64,000 bases of DNA from Lentisphaera profundi (GTDB lineage: Bacteria > Verrucomicrobiota > Lentisphaeria > Lentisphaerales > Lentisphaeraceae). The stretch covers positions 1,116,001 through 1,180,000 of the forward strand of contig NZ_CP117812.1 in NCBI RefSeq assembly GCF_028728065.1, in the 5' to 3' direction. Under the pieces are notes generated by a model. The model was not told the origin of the DNA, made no database searches, and saw only the letters and a program-made list of their open reading frames with translations. The translations under genes and the position numbers were made by a program. Positions 7,183 through 16,872 of this stretch are shown piece after piece (the first letter of the stretch is position 1; the number at the start of each line of letters is the position of its first letter).

Positions 7183-9609
7183 ATGTTCAATAAAAAAATC
7201 ATACGCAGTGTCTTCATCAGCTTATCAGTGCTTCAGGCAGTAAGCGTTTTTGGCGCAGATAAGCAAGATAGAGACCAAGTAGCTTCAGCTAGCATAAATG
7301 AAAATAAATCGACAAACTCATTGTGGTACAAGCAAGCCGCGCAAGGCTTTGATCAATCACTCGTACTCGGCAATGGTCGCCTAGGTGCCATGGTCTTCGG
7401 CGATGCTGACGAGGAGCGCATAGTGCTCAACGAAGAATCGGTTTGGTCGGGCTCAGTAGCGGAAAATAATATTTCCGGTGGGTACAAAAACTTAGCAGAA
7501 ATTCGCCGCCTCCTAGGAGAAGAAAAATTTTCCGAAGCGAAAAAACTCATGGGCCAGTCTTTTAAAGCGAAGAATGCCCCTAAATATGCAAAAAGTATTT
7601 CTGCCTTTGGACGCTACCAAGTTCTTGGAAATCTTCACCTGAAATTTCTTGCTAAGAAGAATCAAGTCAGTAAATATCGCCGTGAGTTGGATCTAAGTTC
7701 TGCACTTGCAAGCGTCAAGTACCAAGTTGGTAAAACGAAATATACCCGTGAGCATTTTGTCTCTAAAGTAGATGAAGTCTTTGTGTCGCGCTTTTCGGGC
7801 CCGGTATCTTTTTCTATACAACTCGATCGTCCAGAAAGATTTAAAACCACGGCAGTCAATGAGCGTGAATTACTAATGACCGGTAGTCTTAATGATGGCT
7901 TTGGTAAGGATGGACTGACTTACGCCGCTCGTTTACGTGTTGTCGCACCAGGTGCATCGATCAAAGTCGATGGCAATAAACTCATTGTTGAATCAAAAGA
8001 TGAAGTACTTTTACTGGTGGCTGCGGCGACTGATTACCGCGGTATTGCGGGACGTCAACTTGTTGATCCCTTGGCCGCCACAACTTCCGATCTTGATAAG
8101 GCGGAGAAAAAGTCTTTTGTCAATTTGCGTAAAGCGCAAAAAGCCGATCATGAGAAATTCTATAATCGCGTCAGTTTGGATTTAGATAAGACAAAAATTA
8201 GTGACTTAGCCACTGACGAACGCTTAGCCGCTTACCGCAAAGGTACGGCGGATCCTTCTTTAGCCGCTTTATTTGCCAATATGGGACGTTACCTCTTAAT
8301 TAGCTCATCACGTCCAGGTGGCTTGCCTGCCAATCTCCAAGGGATATGGGCCGAAGAGCTTCACACCATGTGGAATGGTGACTATCACTTCAATATCAAT
8401 ACCCAGATGAATTATTGGCCCGCCTTGACTTGTAACCTCGTTGAGATGCAAGAACCAATGAATAATTTTATTGCTTCACTCGTTGAACCAGGATCAAAAA
8501 CGGCCAAAGCTTATTACGACTCACCGGGTTGGATTGCTCATAGGCTGACAAATGTCTGGGGCTATACCGCACCTGCGGGTATGGATATAGGTGGACCCGC
8601 CTGGTTATGTGAACACCTCTGGGAGCAATACGCTTTCACTAAAGACAAGAAATTTTTAGCTGAAGTTTACCCCATCATGAAAGGCTCTGTTGACTTTTAT
8701 CTTCATAATCTTTGGGAAGAACCTGAAAATAAATGGTTGGTGACGGGCCCCTCGGCTTCACCCGAGAATGGTTTTTTACTTCCAGGTAAGAAAAAGGGCG
8801 GATCGGGAATTTGCGCTGGCCCTACGATTGATATGCAGCAGTTGCGCGAACTCTTTGGCAATACGATACGCGCGGCCAAAGTTCTTGGTATCGATAAAGA
8901 CTTGCAGGGCGAACTCCTTGAAAAACGTGCTCGTCTTGCCCCTAATCAGATTGCACCCGATGGTGTTCTACAGGAATGGCTCAAGCCCTATATCGAACGC
9001 GAGCCGACTCATCGTCACTGCTCACCCTTATATGGTCTTTACCCCTATTATGAGATCACGCCCGATGGAACGCCTAAAATGGCTGAAGCCGCACGTAAAT
9101 TACTTGAACGTCGAGGTATGGGGCAGAGTACGGGATGGTCGAACGCGTGGAGAATCAATCTCTGGGCGCGCATGAATGATGCCCAAAAATCTTGGGACTT
9201 TGTTAAGCGCATGATTATGGATAATTGTTTTGATAATATGTTGAGCTTATTCCGCCCACTGAAAAATGGCAAGGGCAAAAAGCTCTTCCAAATCGAAGCC
9301 AATTTCGGTTTTACTTCGGGATTTGTGGAAATGCTGATGCAAAGCCAGCCCGATAGCGGCGCTATCGATGCCGAGCCAGTAATCCGTGTACTTCCGGCCC
9401 TGCCTAAAGAATGGCCAAATGGCAAAGTAACGGGCTTGTTAGCTCGCGGTGGTTTCGAAGTCGATATCGAATGGAAAGATGGCAAGCTAGTTGAATGTAA
9501 GATCAGCTCGCTGAACGGCAATCCGTGTAAAGTTCGCTACGGCTCCAAAACACAAATCGTAAAATTGAAAGCTGGAAAAGTTAAAAAACTTTCCGCATCT
9601 GATTTTTAA
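7183..9609 (+). CDS. GH95 family alpha-L-fucosidase/galactosidase
   Basis: Secreted GH95 enzyme of 808 aa, full length for the family. Signal peptide to ~24; N-terminal beta domain beginning [27 protein letters not shown] and [13 protein letters not shown]; helical (alpha/alpha)6 catalytic domain with GIWAEELH and [11 protein letters not shown] (the two Asn positions known to assist catalysis in Bifidobacterium AfcA); a C-terminal domain with [28 protein letters not shown]. It removes terminal alpha-L-fucose or alpha-L-galactose, fitting fucoidan- or mucin-like substrates alongside the sulfatases downstream. The last 42 codons of a second GH95 gene survive at 12078-12206. Confidence 0.92.
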   Translation: MFNKKIIRSVFISLSVLQAVSVFGADKQDRDQVASASINENKSTNSLWYKQAAQGFDQSLVLGNGRLGAMVFGDADEERIVLNEESVWSGSVAENNISGGYKNLAEIRRLLGEEKFSEAKKLMGQSFKAKNAPKYAKSISAFGRYQVLGNLHLKFLAKKNQVSKYRRELDLSSALASVKYQVGKTKYTREHFVSKVDEVFVSRFSGPVSFSIQLDRPERFKTTAVNERELLMTGSLNDGFGKDGLTYAARLRVVAPGASIKVDGNKLIVESKDEVLLLVAAATDYRGIAGRQLVDPLAATTSDLDKAEKKSFVNLRKAQKADHEKFYNRVSLDLDKTKISDLATDERLAAYRKGTADPSLAALFANMGRYLLISSSRPGGLPANLQGIWAEELHTMWNGDYHFNINTQMNYWPALTCNLVEMQEPMNNFIASLVEPGSKTAKAYYDSPGWIAHRLTNVWGYTAPAGMDIGGPAWLCEHLWEQYAFTKDKKFLAEVYPIMKGSVDFYLHNLWEEPENKWLVTGPSASPENGFLLPGKKKGGSGICAGPTIDMQQLRELFGNTIRAAKVLGIDKDLQGELLEKRARLAPNQIAPDGVLQEWLKPYIEREPTHRHCSPLYGLYPYYEITPDGTPKMAEAARKLLERRGMGQSTGWSNAWRINLWARMNDAQKSWDFVKRMIMDNCFDNMLSLFRPLKNGKGKKLFQIEANFGFTSGFVEMLMQSQPDSGAIDAEPVIRVLPALPKEWPNGKVTGLLARGGFEVDIEWKDGKLVECKISSLNGNPCKVRYGSKTQIVKLKAGKVKKLSASDF

Positions 9610-9706
9610 AAAACAAGAACAGGAAGAAGGACTCATTTTACAGAATGATGGTTCTATAATGAACAAGAGTAGCAGTAAATCTAAATATGAAAGATAAGGA
9701 AAAAAA

Positions 9707-11140
9707 ATGAAACGACTAGCTTTTCTAAAAGCAATATGTGTTGGGGCCGTAATTTTCACGCTGACCACCAGTGCTACTGCCGCGACAAAAAAAACTGCGG
9801 ATAAGCCCAATGTTATTTACATCCTATTGGATGAGTGGGGGTATTTTGAATGGTCTAAGATGGGGCATCCCATCTTAGAGACGCCGAATATCGATCGACT
9901 AGCCTCCGAAGGAATGCGCTTCAATCAGTTTCTGGCGGCTGCCAGTTTCTGTGCGCCTGCGCGCAGCACACTTATGACTGGTCAGCATACCGGACACACC
10001 ACCGTCAGGGGCCCAGGTTGCCTGCGCGCGGATGATGTGACCATAGCTAATATTCTCAAAGACGTCGGCTACGCAACCGGTGGCTTCGGCAAGTGGGGGC
10101 TGGGTGAGCCCGGTACTACAGGGGTGCCGGAGAAACATGGCTTTGATACATTCTTCGGCTACTACAATCAGAAACATGCCCACACCTATTATCCAAACTA
10201 CCTTATCCGCAACAGCAAGAAGGTGCCGCTGGAGGGAAACACCGGCAACGCTCTCACGGGAAAAATAAATTCGCATGATCTGATCTATGCCGACAGTATT
10301 AAGTTCATTCGCGAAAATAAAGATCGCCCCTTCTTTGCTTATCTCCCTTGGACGCCTCCCCATGGTCACTGGGGAATGCCTTTGGATGATCCTGCCTGGC
10401 AGAAATACAAGGACAAGCAGTGGGATGCTGCCAACGAGAAGGGTGAACAGGACGCGCAAATGTACGCTGCAATGGTGGAAATGGTCGATCGCCAGATAGG
10501 TGAAATCATTGCCCTGCTGAAAGAGTTAAATATTGATGATAACACGATCATTTTTGTATCTGGCGATAACGGTGGGCGTACTTATTTCGCAAACGAAAAG
10601 CATCCGCATGGTTTCCTCGCACCCAACCTGAACCCTAAAACCGGCGAGAGATTCCGGGGCGGCAAAGGCAACTTCTATGAGGGAGGTATCAGGATTCCCT
10701 TTATCGTTCGCTGGCCAGGTAAAATAAAGGCCGGTTCAGTTTCCGACCACCTGGGCTACTTCCCGGATGTTATGCCCACGATCGCAGAAATCACGGGAGC
10801 AATACCACGAAAAGACAGCGACGGTATATCCATTGTGCCGACCTTGCTCGGTGCAGAGCAGGCTGGGCGCAAGCAGGAACAGCATGAGTACCTATATTGG
10901 GAAAGTAAAAAGAGCGTTGCCCTGCGCATGAATAACTGGAAAGCGATTAAGCCTTCCAACAAGGCGCCCTTTGAGCTCTATGATTTGAGCAAGGATATCG
11001 AAGAACTCCACGATGTAGCAGCCCAATACCCTGAGATCATTGAGAAGATGAAAAAGTATGCGAAGCAGGCTCACACGCCGGTTGTATTGGGTAAGGTTCT
11101 CGATGCATCATTAGGATTCAAGGGTCATAGTAAAAACTAA
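9707..11140 (+). CDS. Secreted sulfatase (arylsulfatase A-like)
   Basis: Family S1 sulfatase, 477 aa, with a signal peptide (to ~26). The formylglycine motif is CAPARSTLMTG at ~83-93; GKWGLGEPGTTG, a PPHGHWG segment and VSGDNGG carry later active-site residues. The first metal site, normally DD, reads LLDEWGYFEW, so the second Asp is Glu. A C-terminal ALRMNNWKAIKP...ELYDLSKDIEELHDV block is typical. The gene is more G+C-rich than GH95 before it, and together with the GDSL gene it lies between the GH95 gene and a leftover GH95 3' end, suggesting an inserted cassette. The sulfated glycan is unknown. Confidence 0.9.
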   Translation: MKRLAFLKAICVGAVIFTLTTSATAATKKTADKPNVIYILLDEWGYFEWSKMGHPILETPNIDRLASEGMRFNQFLAAASFCAPARSTLMTGQHTGHTTVRGPGCLRADDVTIANILKDVGYATGGFGKWGLGEPGTTGVPEKHGFDTFFGYYNQKHAHTYYPNYLIRNSKKVPLEGNTGNALTGKINSHDLIYADSIKFIRENKDRPFFAYLPWTPPHGHWGMPLDDPAWQKYKDKQWDAANEKGEQDAQMYAAMVEMVDRQIGEIIALLKELNIDDNTIIFVSGDNGGRTYFANEKHPHGFLAPNLNPKTGERFRGGKGNFYEGGIRIPFIVRWPGKIKAGSVSDHLGYFPDVMPTIAEITGAIPRKDSDGISIVPTLLGAEQAGRKQEQHEYLYWESKKSVALRMNNWKAIKPSNKAPFELYDLSKDIEELHDVAAQYPEIIEKMKKYAKQAHTPVVLGKVLDASLGFKGHSKN

Positions 11141-11155
11141 AATAAGCATACCAGC

Positions 11156-11194
11156 ATGAGATTCAAAAAAACAATAAAAAGGAGCATACAATAA
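11156..11194 (+). CDS. Leader ORF duplicating the start of the GDSL gene
   Basis: Twelve-codon frame MRFKKTIKRSIQ ending TAA, whose last A is the first base of the next ATG (TAATG). Its first seven codons repeat the start of the following gene (MRFKKTI), again a short tandem duplication spanning a Shine-Dalgarno (AAAAGGAGC). Confidence 0.35.
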   Translation: MRFKKTIKRSIQ

Positions 11195-11961
11195 TGAGGT
11201 TCAAAAAAACAATATTAGCGGGACTGTTGTCATCGATGTTGATTCCGGCTGCATTTGCCGGGGATCAAGCCAGAACGGTAATCCCTGCGAAATCAGTCCT
11301 GAAGAAATTCTCAAAGCTACACGAAGAGAAGCTTGCTGAGGCAAAAGCCGGCAAGGTCGAGTGGGTGATGATTGGTGACTCGATCACTCACGCTTGGGGC
11401 AGAGATTATAAAGGGACCTTCGCGGGCAGTAAGCTGCTGAACCTTGGCTTTCCCGGAGATGGTACGCAGCATGTTCTGTGGCGCATTCAGCATGGCGCAC
11501 TTGACGGAATATCGCCTAAGTTGGTGACGCTCTTGATCGGCACCAATAATTTAGGACCCGCTAAAGGATTGCACACCCCGGACAAACCGGAGGATATTTT
11601 TGCTGGGATCCAGGCCATCGTGGCCGAAGTGCGCACGCGCCTACCGGAGTCGAAGCTGATGGTTTTCTCTATCTTCCCCCGCGGTCCGCAGGCAGCGAAT
11701 GAAAGGGTGATGGCGGTTAATGCCATGCTACCGCAGCTGACCGACCAGAAGCATGTGTTTCATGTGGATATTAATGCCACATTTCTCGATGATCAGGGCC
11801 AGCAGATTGAAGCGTATTATAACAAAGCTGGGGTGCACTTGCTTCCTGCTGGCTACGTAGCCTGGGCCAAGGCCCTTCAGCCTTTATTGAAGAAAGAAGA
11901 TTTGAGAATTAATCCAGAAGTCCCAGCGAATCGAGTGAATAAAAAAAGGCAAAAAAAATAA
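11194..11961 (+). CDS. Secreted GDSL/SGNH esterase
   Basis: Stand-alone SGNH hydrolase, 255 aa, with a signal peptide (to ~22). MIGDSITHAWG (nucleophile Ser), NLGFPGDGTQHVLWRIQHG, LIGTNNL, and VHLLPAGYVAWAKAL (catalytic His block). It belongs to the same subfamily as the GDSL halves of the three fusion esterases in this window, which resemble PAF-acetylhydrolase-type carbohydrate esterases. It ends in a basic tail (RVNKKRQKK). It follows the sulfatase by ~50 nt, probably in one operon; likely role is deacetylation of the same glycan. Confidence 0.85.
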   Translation: MRFKKTILAGLLSSMLIPAAFAGDQARTVIPAKSVLKKFSKLHEEKLAEAKAGKVEWVMIGDSITHAWGRDYKGTFAGSKLLNLGFPGDGTQHVLWRIQHGALDGISPKLVTLLIGTNNLGPAKGLHTPDKPEDIFAGIQAIVAEVRTRLPESKLMVFSIFPRGPQAANERVMAVNAMLPQLTDQKHVFHVDINATFLDDQGQQIEAYYNKAGVHLLPAGYVAWAKALQPLLKKEDLRINPEVPANRVNKKRQKK

Positions 11962-12077
11962 ACAGAACCTGAATAGGCAGCCGTAAGGAAAGTAAACTCC
12001 CTTGAAACTCGAGCCGTTTCAATAAGCGATCAAGGGCTGCTTATATACTATTTGAATTTTAAAAAAGGAAAAACTTT

Positions 12078-12206
12078 GGCAAGCTTGTTGAATGTAAGAT
12101 CAGCTCCTTGAACGGCAATCCGTGCAAGCTGCGCTATCTTTCACAAACAAAAGAACTCACACTCAAGAGAGGCGAAACTCAAAAAATCACCCTTGCTGAC
12201 TTTTAA
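12078..12206 (+). pseudogene. C-terminal remnant of a second GH95 gene
   Basis: The frame [20 protein letters not shown]...LADF* (42 codons) closely matches the last codons of the GH95 gene at 9481-9609. No upstream part remains. It marks an old tandem GH95 copy, or the right edge of an insertion carrying the 9.7-12.0 kb sulfatase and GDSL genes. Confidence 0.8.
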
Positions 12207-12273
12207 TCGTGAAAAGCCGCGGCTGATCGGAGTCGTCCTTGTTCCTAAACTAACAAAAAAAATCGAGAGTTTA

Positions 12274-12963
12274 ATGAAAAAAATAAGCCTAATTTTAAGT
12301 ATACTCGCATTCTCGCTGAGCCATCTCTACGCTCAGCCAGCTAAAAAAACGCCTTTCACTCATCCCTTTGTTAACCCAGTTGATCAGGCTGGTATTCCCC
12401 GCGTACTTATTATCGGCGATTCCATTTCCATTGGCTATACACCCCGGGTACGAGGTCTACTCGATGGCAAAGCCAATGTCCATCGGCCGACGACAAATTG
12501 TCGCTGGTCAGCCTTTGGTGATCAAGAAATAGAAAAATGGCTCGGTGATTCAAAATGGGACCTGGTCCATTTCAATTTTGGCTTGTGGGATTGGTATGGC
12601 TGGGCGCAGAAGGTCAAATCGACTCCTGAGTCTTATGCCGCTAGCCTCGATAGTATTATTGGTAAAATAAAAAAGAAGTCAAAGGCTAAGTTAGTATTTG
12701 CCATGACCACTCCACCCTGTATCGGACCCGAGGGTAAGGTAAAATTTGTTGTTAGCGAAGAACGTGCCAAGTCCTTCAATGATGCTGCACGAGCAGTGAT
12801 GAAGAAACACGGAGTGCAAATCAATGATCTTTACCAAGTGATTGCTAAAGAGCGTGCAAAATATCAACGCGGCGAAAACAATGTTCATTATACTGATGAA
12901 GGTCGTGACCTGCTCGCTGCGCAAGTCGTAAAAGTCATTAATCAGAATTTTACAAATAAATAA
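12274..12963 (+). CDS. Secreted SGNH-hydrolase family protein
   Basis: SGNH hydrolase of 229 aa, unlike the other GDSL proteins here. An in-frame ATG exists at 12193, but ATG 12274 follows a GAGAG ribosome site and begins a clean signal peptide (MKKISLILSILAFSLSHLYA), so I prefer it. Motifs: RVLIIGDSISIGY (nucleophile Ser), TTNCRWS, VHFNFGLWDWY in place of the GxND block, and NNVHYTDEGRDLLA (His block). Likely a carbohydrate esterase. The sulfatase gene begins 15 nt after its stop, so they are co-transcribed. Confidence 0.8.
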   Translation: MKKISLILSILAFSLSHLYAQPAKKTPFTHPFVNPVDQAGIPRVLIIGDSISIGYTPRVRGLLDGKANVHRPTTNCRWSAFGDQEIEKWLGDSKWDLVHFNFGLWDWYGWAQKVKSTPESYAASLDSIIGKIKKKSKAKLVFAMTTPPCIGPEGKVKFVVSEERAKSFNDAARAVMKKHGVQINDLYQVIAKERAKYQRGENNVHYTDEGRDLLAAQVVKVINQNFTNK

Positions 12964-12978
12964 GCAAGTGAGGGACAT

Positions 12979-14499
12979 GTGAAAATTAGAAAATCATTTA
13001 TTAGTATCGCTCTAAGTCTTCTTAGCCTTAATAACTTTGCCGCTGAGACTAAAAAAATACTTAAGGGGACAAAGCCCAATATCATCATGGTTTTGACTGA
13101 TGATCAAGGCATGGGCGATCTCTCTTGCATGGGCAATCCTATTCTCAAGACTCCGCACATCGATAAAATGTATAAGCAATCGACGCGCTTTACCGACTTT
13201 CAAGTGAGCTCAACTTGTACGCCTACTCGTGCGGCTATTATGAGTGGACGCCCCCCCTTTGAAGTGGGTATAAGTCATACTTTAATGCAACGGGATCGTT
13301 TGGCTCCCAAAGTCATTACTTTTCCTCAGGCTTTACAAAAAGCCGGCTACAAAACAGGCCTCTTTGGCAAATGGCATTTGGGGGATGGAGAAAATTATCG
13401 CCCCCAAAATCGTGGTTTCGACGAAGTTCTCATGCACGGTGCGGGTGGTATTGGTCAATACAGCTTTGGCGATTTCAAGCCTAATGCGACAAACAAATAC
13501 TTTGATAATGTTCTCCTACATAACGACACTATTGTCCAAACCAAAGGCTTCTGCACCGATTTATTTTTCAGTAGCGCACTCAGTTGGATCAAGAAACAAC
13601 ACGTGGCCAAACAACGTTTCTTCGCCTACATCTCTTTAAACGCTCCTCACGGGCCGCTGATTGCGCCCGAAAAATATAAAAAACGCTTTGTGGATGAAGG
13701 TTATAATCAACCCACTGCGGCACGCTACGGCATGATTGAAAATATCGACGATAATTTTGGTCTCATGATGAATAAATTGACGGAGTGGGGCGCGCTAGAA
13801 AACACCTTAGTCATCTTCATGACTGATAATGGTATGGCAATGAAATCAATTGGAAAAAAAGGAGTCAAAGGGAAATTCAATGCTTGGAACGCTGGTATGA
13901 AGGGGCACAAAGATAGTGCTTGGGAAGGCGGATCGCGCGTCCCTTGCTTTTGGTACTGGAAAGGTGTATTAGGGGATGGGGTAGATATTTCTGCCTTAAG
14001 CGCACACATAGATTTATACCGCACCTTTTGTGAGATTGCCGGAGCGAAAGTTCCTAAGAGTTCTTTGCCCCCTAGTGGTCGTTCACTTATCCCTTTACTT
14101 GAAAACTCAGATGCTGAATGGGCCGATAGAACCTTATTCTTTCATCGCGGTCGCTGGGGCGGTGGCGGACGTGGAAAAAAAACGCGTGAACTCGCAAAAT
14201 ACTATGGTATGGCGGTGCGTAATTCACGCTGGCGCCTAGTGAATGATATGAATAGTAAAGAAAGCTGGCTCTGTGATATTTCTCAAGATCGAGGAGAAAC
14301 GAAAAACCTCATTAAGCAATATCCTGAAGTTGCTGAAAAAATGAAAGCTCAATTTGATCAATGGTGGGACAGGACAGAAAGTCTATTAATCAACGAAGGA
14401 CTGCCTAGGCTGCAAGCTGAGCAACATCACCTTCATATCCTTTACAATAAACAGCTCAAAGAAAAGGGAATCCCTGAATGGGCTCCCGATAAACTTTAA
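12979..14499 (+). CDS. Secreted sulfatase, GTG start
   Basis: S1-family sulfatase, 506 aa. The start is GTG (MKIRKSFIS...) with AGGGA 5 nt upstream; no in-frame ATG fits the signal peptide. KPNIIMVLTDDQGMGDLSCMGNP has the first metal Asp pair; STCTPTRAAIMSGRPPFEVG holds the formylglycine Cys; GKWHLGDG, APHGPL and MTDNG follow. The C-terminal third (from GGGRGKKTRELAKYYGM) is duplicated in the fragment at 20747-21087. The next gene, a fused esterase, is also duplicated there in the same order, so sulfatase plus esterase behave as one unit. Confidence 0.92.
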   Translation: MKIRKSFISIALSLLSLNNFAAETKKILKGTKPNIIMVLTDDQGMGDLSCMGNPILKTPHIDKMYKQSTRFTDFQVSSTCTPTRAAIMSGRPPFEVGISHTLMQRDRLAPKVITFPQALQKAGYKTGLFGKWHLGDGENYRPQNRGFDEVLMHGAGGIGQYSFGDFKPNATNKYFDNVLLHNDTIVQTKGFCTDLFFSSALSWIKKQHVAKQRFFAYISLNAPHGPLIAPEKYKKRFVDEGYNQPTAARYGMIENIDDNFGLMMNKLTEWGALENTLVIFMTDNGMAMKSIGKKGVKGKFNAWNAGMKGHKDSAWEGGSRVPCFWYWKGVLGDGVDISALSAHIDLYRTFCEIAGAKVPKSSLPPSGRSLIPLLENSDAEWADRTLFFHRGRWGGGGRGKKTRELAKYYGMAVRNSRWRLVNDMNSKESWLCDISQDRGETKNLIKQYPEVAEKMKAQFDQWWDRTESLLINEGLPRLQAEQHHLHILYNKQLKEKGIPEWAPDKL

Positions 14500-14529
14500 A
14501 TATAACTCCTAATTTAAGAGCCCTTTTTT

Positions 14530-15996
14530 ATGAATATTTCTCGATTACTCATCCTTTCAGTCTTCGTGCTGAATTCCTTTTTTGCCTTGAACGCAAAAAG
14601 TAAAAAAAATCCTTGGCAAGACTATCAGCGCATCAACTTTAAAGTCGATAGCCGTGATGCCTTTTTGATCAAGCCAAAAAATGAAGCGGAAGGTAAACCT
14701 TGGGTATGGCGCGCTCGCTTTCCAGATTATCACCCCGAAGTCGACTTACTTTTACTCGAGCGTGGTTTTCATATAGCTTATATCAATACCAATGACATGT
14801 TGGGAAGTCCCAAGGCCCTTACCCATTGGGATGCTTTCTATAAGCACATGACTGACGAAAAGGGCTTGGCCAAAAAAGTGACTCTCGAAGCGGTTAGTCG
14901 TGGTGGTCTCTTTGCCTACCGCTGGGCATCACAAAACCCCAAAAAAGTTAATTGTATTTACGCCGAAGTCCCCGTCTGTGATTTCAAAAGCTGGCCGGGA
15001 GGTAAAGCTAATGGTGTGGGTAATAAAAAAGCTTGGCAAAATGTATTAAAGCAATACCAGCTAAGTGAACAAGAAGCCATGGACTACAAGAAGAATCCCA
15101 TCGATATCCTTGGCCCAATTGCCAAAGAAAACATTCCCCTTTTACACCTCATCAGCCTCAATGACCGCGTTGTTCCCGCCGATGAAAACACTTTGCTACT
15201 CGCCGAACGCTACCGTAAATTAGGGGGATCAATCGAACTGATTGAAGTCCAAAAGGCACCTCGTGCCAAAGGCCACCACTTCGATCACCCAGATCCTCAG
15301 CGCGTTGCAGATTTTATTCAAAAACATTCTTCTAGCTCTGTAAAACTCTCAAGCATCATCCCCGTCCCATCAAAACTCAAAAAGTTCATGCCAAAGCGTC
15401 ATAATCAAAAACTGGAAGAAGCAAAAAAGCGTCAAATTGATTTTGTGATGATCGGCGACTCGATTACCCACAACTGGGAATCCGAGAAAAATTATGCCCC
15501 GACTTTTAAAGATACTAATATGCTCAATCTGGGCTTCGCTGGAGACCGCACCCAGAATGTACTTTGGCGTATCCAGCATGGGGCACTCGAAGGCATCTCA
15601 CCTAAGCTAGTCACCTTGATGATCGGGACTAATCATTTGCACAATCCAAAGAAAGACTATTCACCAGACAGTTCAGAAGATGTATTTACGGGCATTCAGG
15701 CCGTGGTCAAAGAAATCCGTACGCGCCTACCGAAGGCTAAACTGGTGGTCTTCTCGGTATTTCCTAGAAAATCACCCGAAAATGATCGAGTCCAAGCCCT
15801 CAATCAATTGATCCCCAAAGTCGCTGATAATAAGATGGTTTTTCATGTAGATATCAATGATATTTTTCTTGATAAGAAGGGAGGAATCAATAGGGCGCTT
15901 TACTCAAGAGATGGCTTGCATTTAAGCTCAAATGGATACGAAGCTTGGGCAAAAGCCTTAAAGTCAATTATAGAAGAGTACAGTAGCAAAAATTAA
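14530..15996 (+). CDS. Secreted alpha/beta-hydrolase fused to GDSL esterase
   Basis: Two-domain esterase of 488 aa with a signal peptide. Residues ~25-270 are an alpha/beta-hydrolase (nucleophile region EAVSRGGLFAYRWA, terminal GHHFDHPDP with the likely His). Residues ~280-488 are a GDSL domain: MIGDSITHNWE, NLGFAGDRTQNVLWRIQHG, MIGTNHL, DGLHLSSNGYEAWA. It is about 85% identical by eye to the protein at 19260-20732. The order (alpha/beta first, GDSL second) is opposite to the 1432-2982 fusion. It follows the sulfatase by 30 nt. Likely removes ester groups from the sulfated glycan. Confidence 0.88.
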   Translation: MNISRLLILSVFVLNSFFALNAKSKKNPWQDYQRINFKVDSRDAFLIKPKNEAEGKPWVWRARFPDYHPEVDLLLLERGFHIAYINTNDMLGSPKALTHWDAFYKHMTDEKGLAKKVTLEAVSRGGLFAYRWASQNPKKVNCIYAEVPVCDFKSWPGGKANGVGNKKAWQNVLKQYQLSEQEAMDYKKNPIDILGPIAKENIPLLHLISLNDRVVPADENTLLLAERYRKLGGSIELIEVQKAPRAKGHHFDHPDPQRVADFIQKHSSSSVKLSSIIPVPSKLKKFMPKRHNQKLEEAKKRQIDFVMIGDSITHNWESEKNYAPTFKDTNMLNLGFAGDRTQNVLWRIQHGALEGISPKLVTLMIGTNHLHNPKKDYSPDSSEDVFTGIQAVVKEIRTRLPKAKLVVFSVFPRKSPENDRVQALNQLIPKVADNKMVFHVDINDIFLDKKGGINRALYSRDGLHLSSNGYEAWAKALKSIIEEYSSKN

Positions 15997-16008
15997 ATAA
16001 AATCCCTT

Positions 16009-16570
16009 GGGATCGCCAAGCACTAGCTTGGCCTTGACTTTCCCGGGACAGCGGGCTTCGCCCGCCTCAAACAGCGATAAGGGCTTCGCCCAGCTCAAAT
16101 AGCGATACAGGACTTCGCCCAACTCAAGCCACCTGGGATCGCCAAGCACCAGCTTGGCCTTAATTTCTCGGGAAAGCGGGCTTCGCCCAGCTCAAACAGT
16201 GATACAGGGCTTCGCCCACGAGGGAGCTCTGCCCCTCGAGCACCCCGCAAGGAAATGCCTTTCCTTGACCAGGCGATAAAGGGCTTCGCCCAACTCAAAC
16301 AGTGATATAGGGCTTCGCCCACGAGGGAGCTCTGCCCCTCGAGCACCCCGCAAAGACTTGCCAGCCTTTGATCCGGCTATAGGGCTTCGCCCTGTTCAAA
16401 CAGCGATAAGGGGCTTCGCCCACGAGGGAGCGCTGCCCCTCGAGCACCCCGCAAGGAAATGCCTTTCCTTGACCAGGCGATAAAGGGCTTCGCCCAGTTC
16501 AAACAGCGATATAGGGCTTCGCCCGGCTCAAACAGTGATATAGGGCTTCGCCCACGAGGGAGCGCTGGCC
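16009..16570. repeat. Array of GGGCTTCGCCC hairpins
   Basis: About eleven copies of the perfect small hairpin GGGC-TTC-GCCC (near 16053, 16081, 16178, 16207, 16281, 16310, 16382, 16411, 16485, 16514 and 16543), often ~29 bp apart with CAAACAGTGATA between. They are mixed with longer units: GAGGGAGC(T/G)CTGCCCCTCGAG and AAGGAAATGCCTTTCCTTGACC, and CTTGG-containing units at both ends. No protein frame is credible. Related units occur at 41.05-41.15 kb. Confidence 0.85.
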
Positions 16571-16810
16571 CTAATGGTATGGAACTTAAGGGGTGTTGAC
16601 AGATAATTGAGCTCGAAGAGCTTAGGAACGTAGCCATGGACGTAAGTCGTGGTGTTTGAATAACAGCATCGTGCGTGCCGAAGCTACGCTGCAGAGCGTT
16701 TCCTTCATACCTTCGGCATGAATATCATTTTTTTAACAATACCCACCGGATAAATCCGGTGGCTACCATACTACATACCTTCGGCATGTGCTTAAGTTCC
16801 CTAGCATGGA
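16571..16810 (+). repeat. Complex multi-hairpin repeat element, copy 1
   Basis: About 230 bp that recurs in inverted orientation at 55415-55640. It contains nested hairpins: GAGCTCGAAGAGCTT, ATGGACGTAAGTCGT, ACCGGATAAATCCGGT and repeated CATACCTTCGGCATG. A short reading frame (16675-16869) is shared by the copies but is better explained by the repeat itself. Confidence 0.75.
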
Positions 16811-16872
16811 TGAGTCCGCGATACCAAACTAAGGGAAGTAGTAGTTTACTCTTTTTTAAATGTAACTAAGCC

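Noticed and set aside
9658-9696. 12-codon upstream ORF before the sulfatase at 9707
   Set aside because: Unlike the two leader ORFs described, it does not resemble the gene start and does not overlap it; likely chance.
16675-16869. Short ORF shared with 55264-55551
   Set aside because: It is conserved only because the underlying multi-hairpin element is repeated; no ribosome site, and its end differs freely between the copies.
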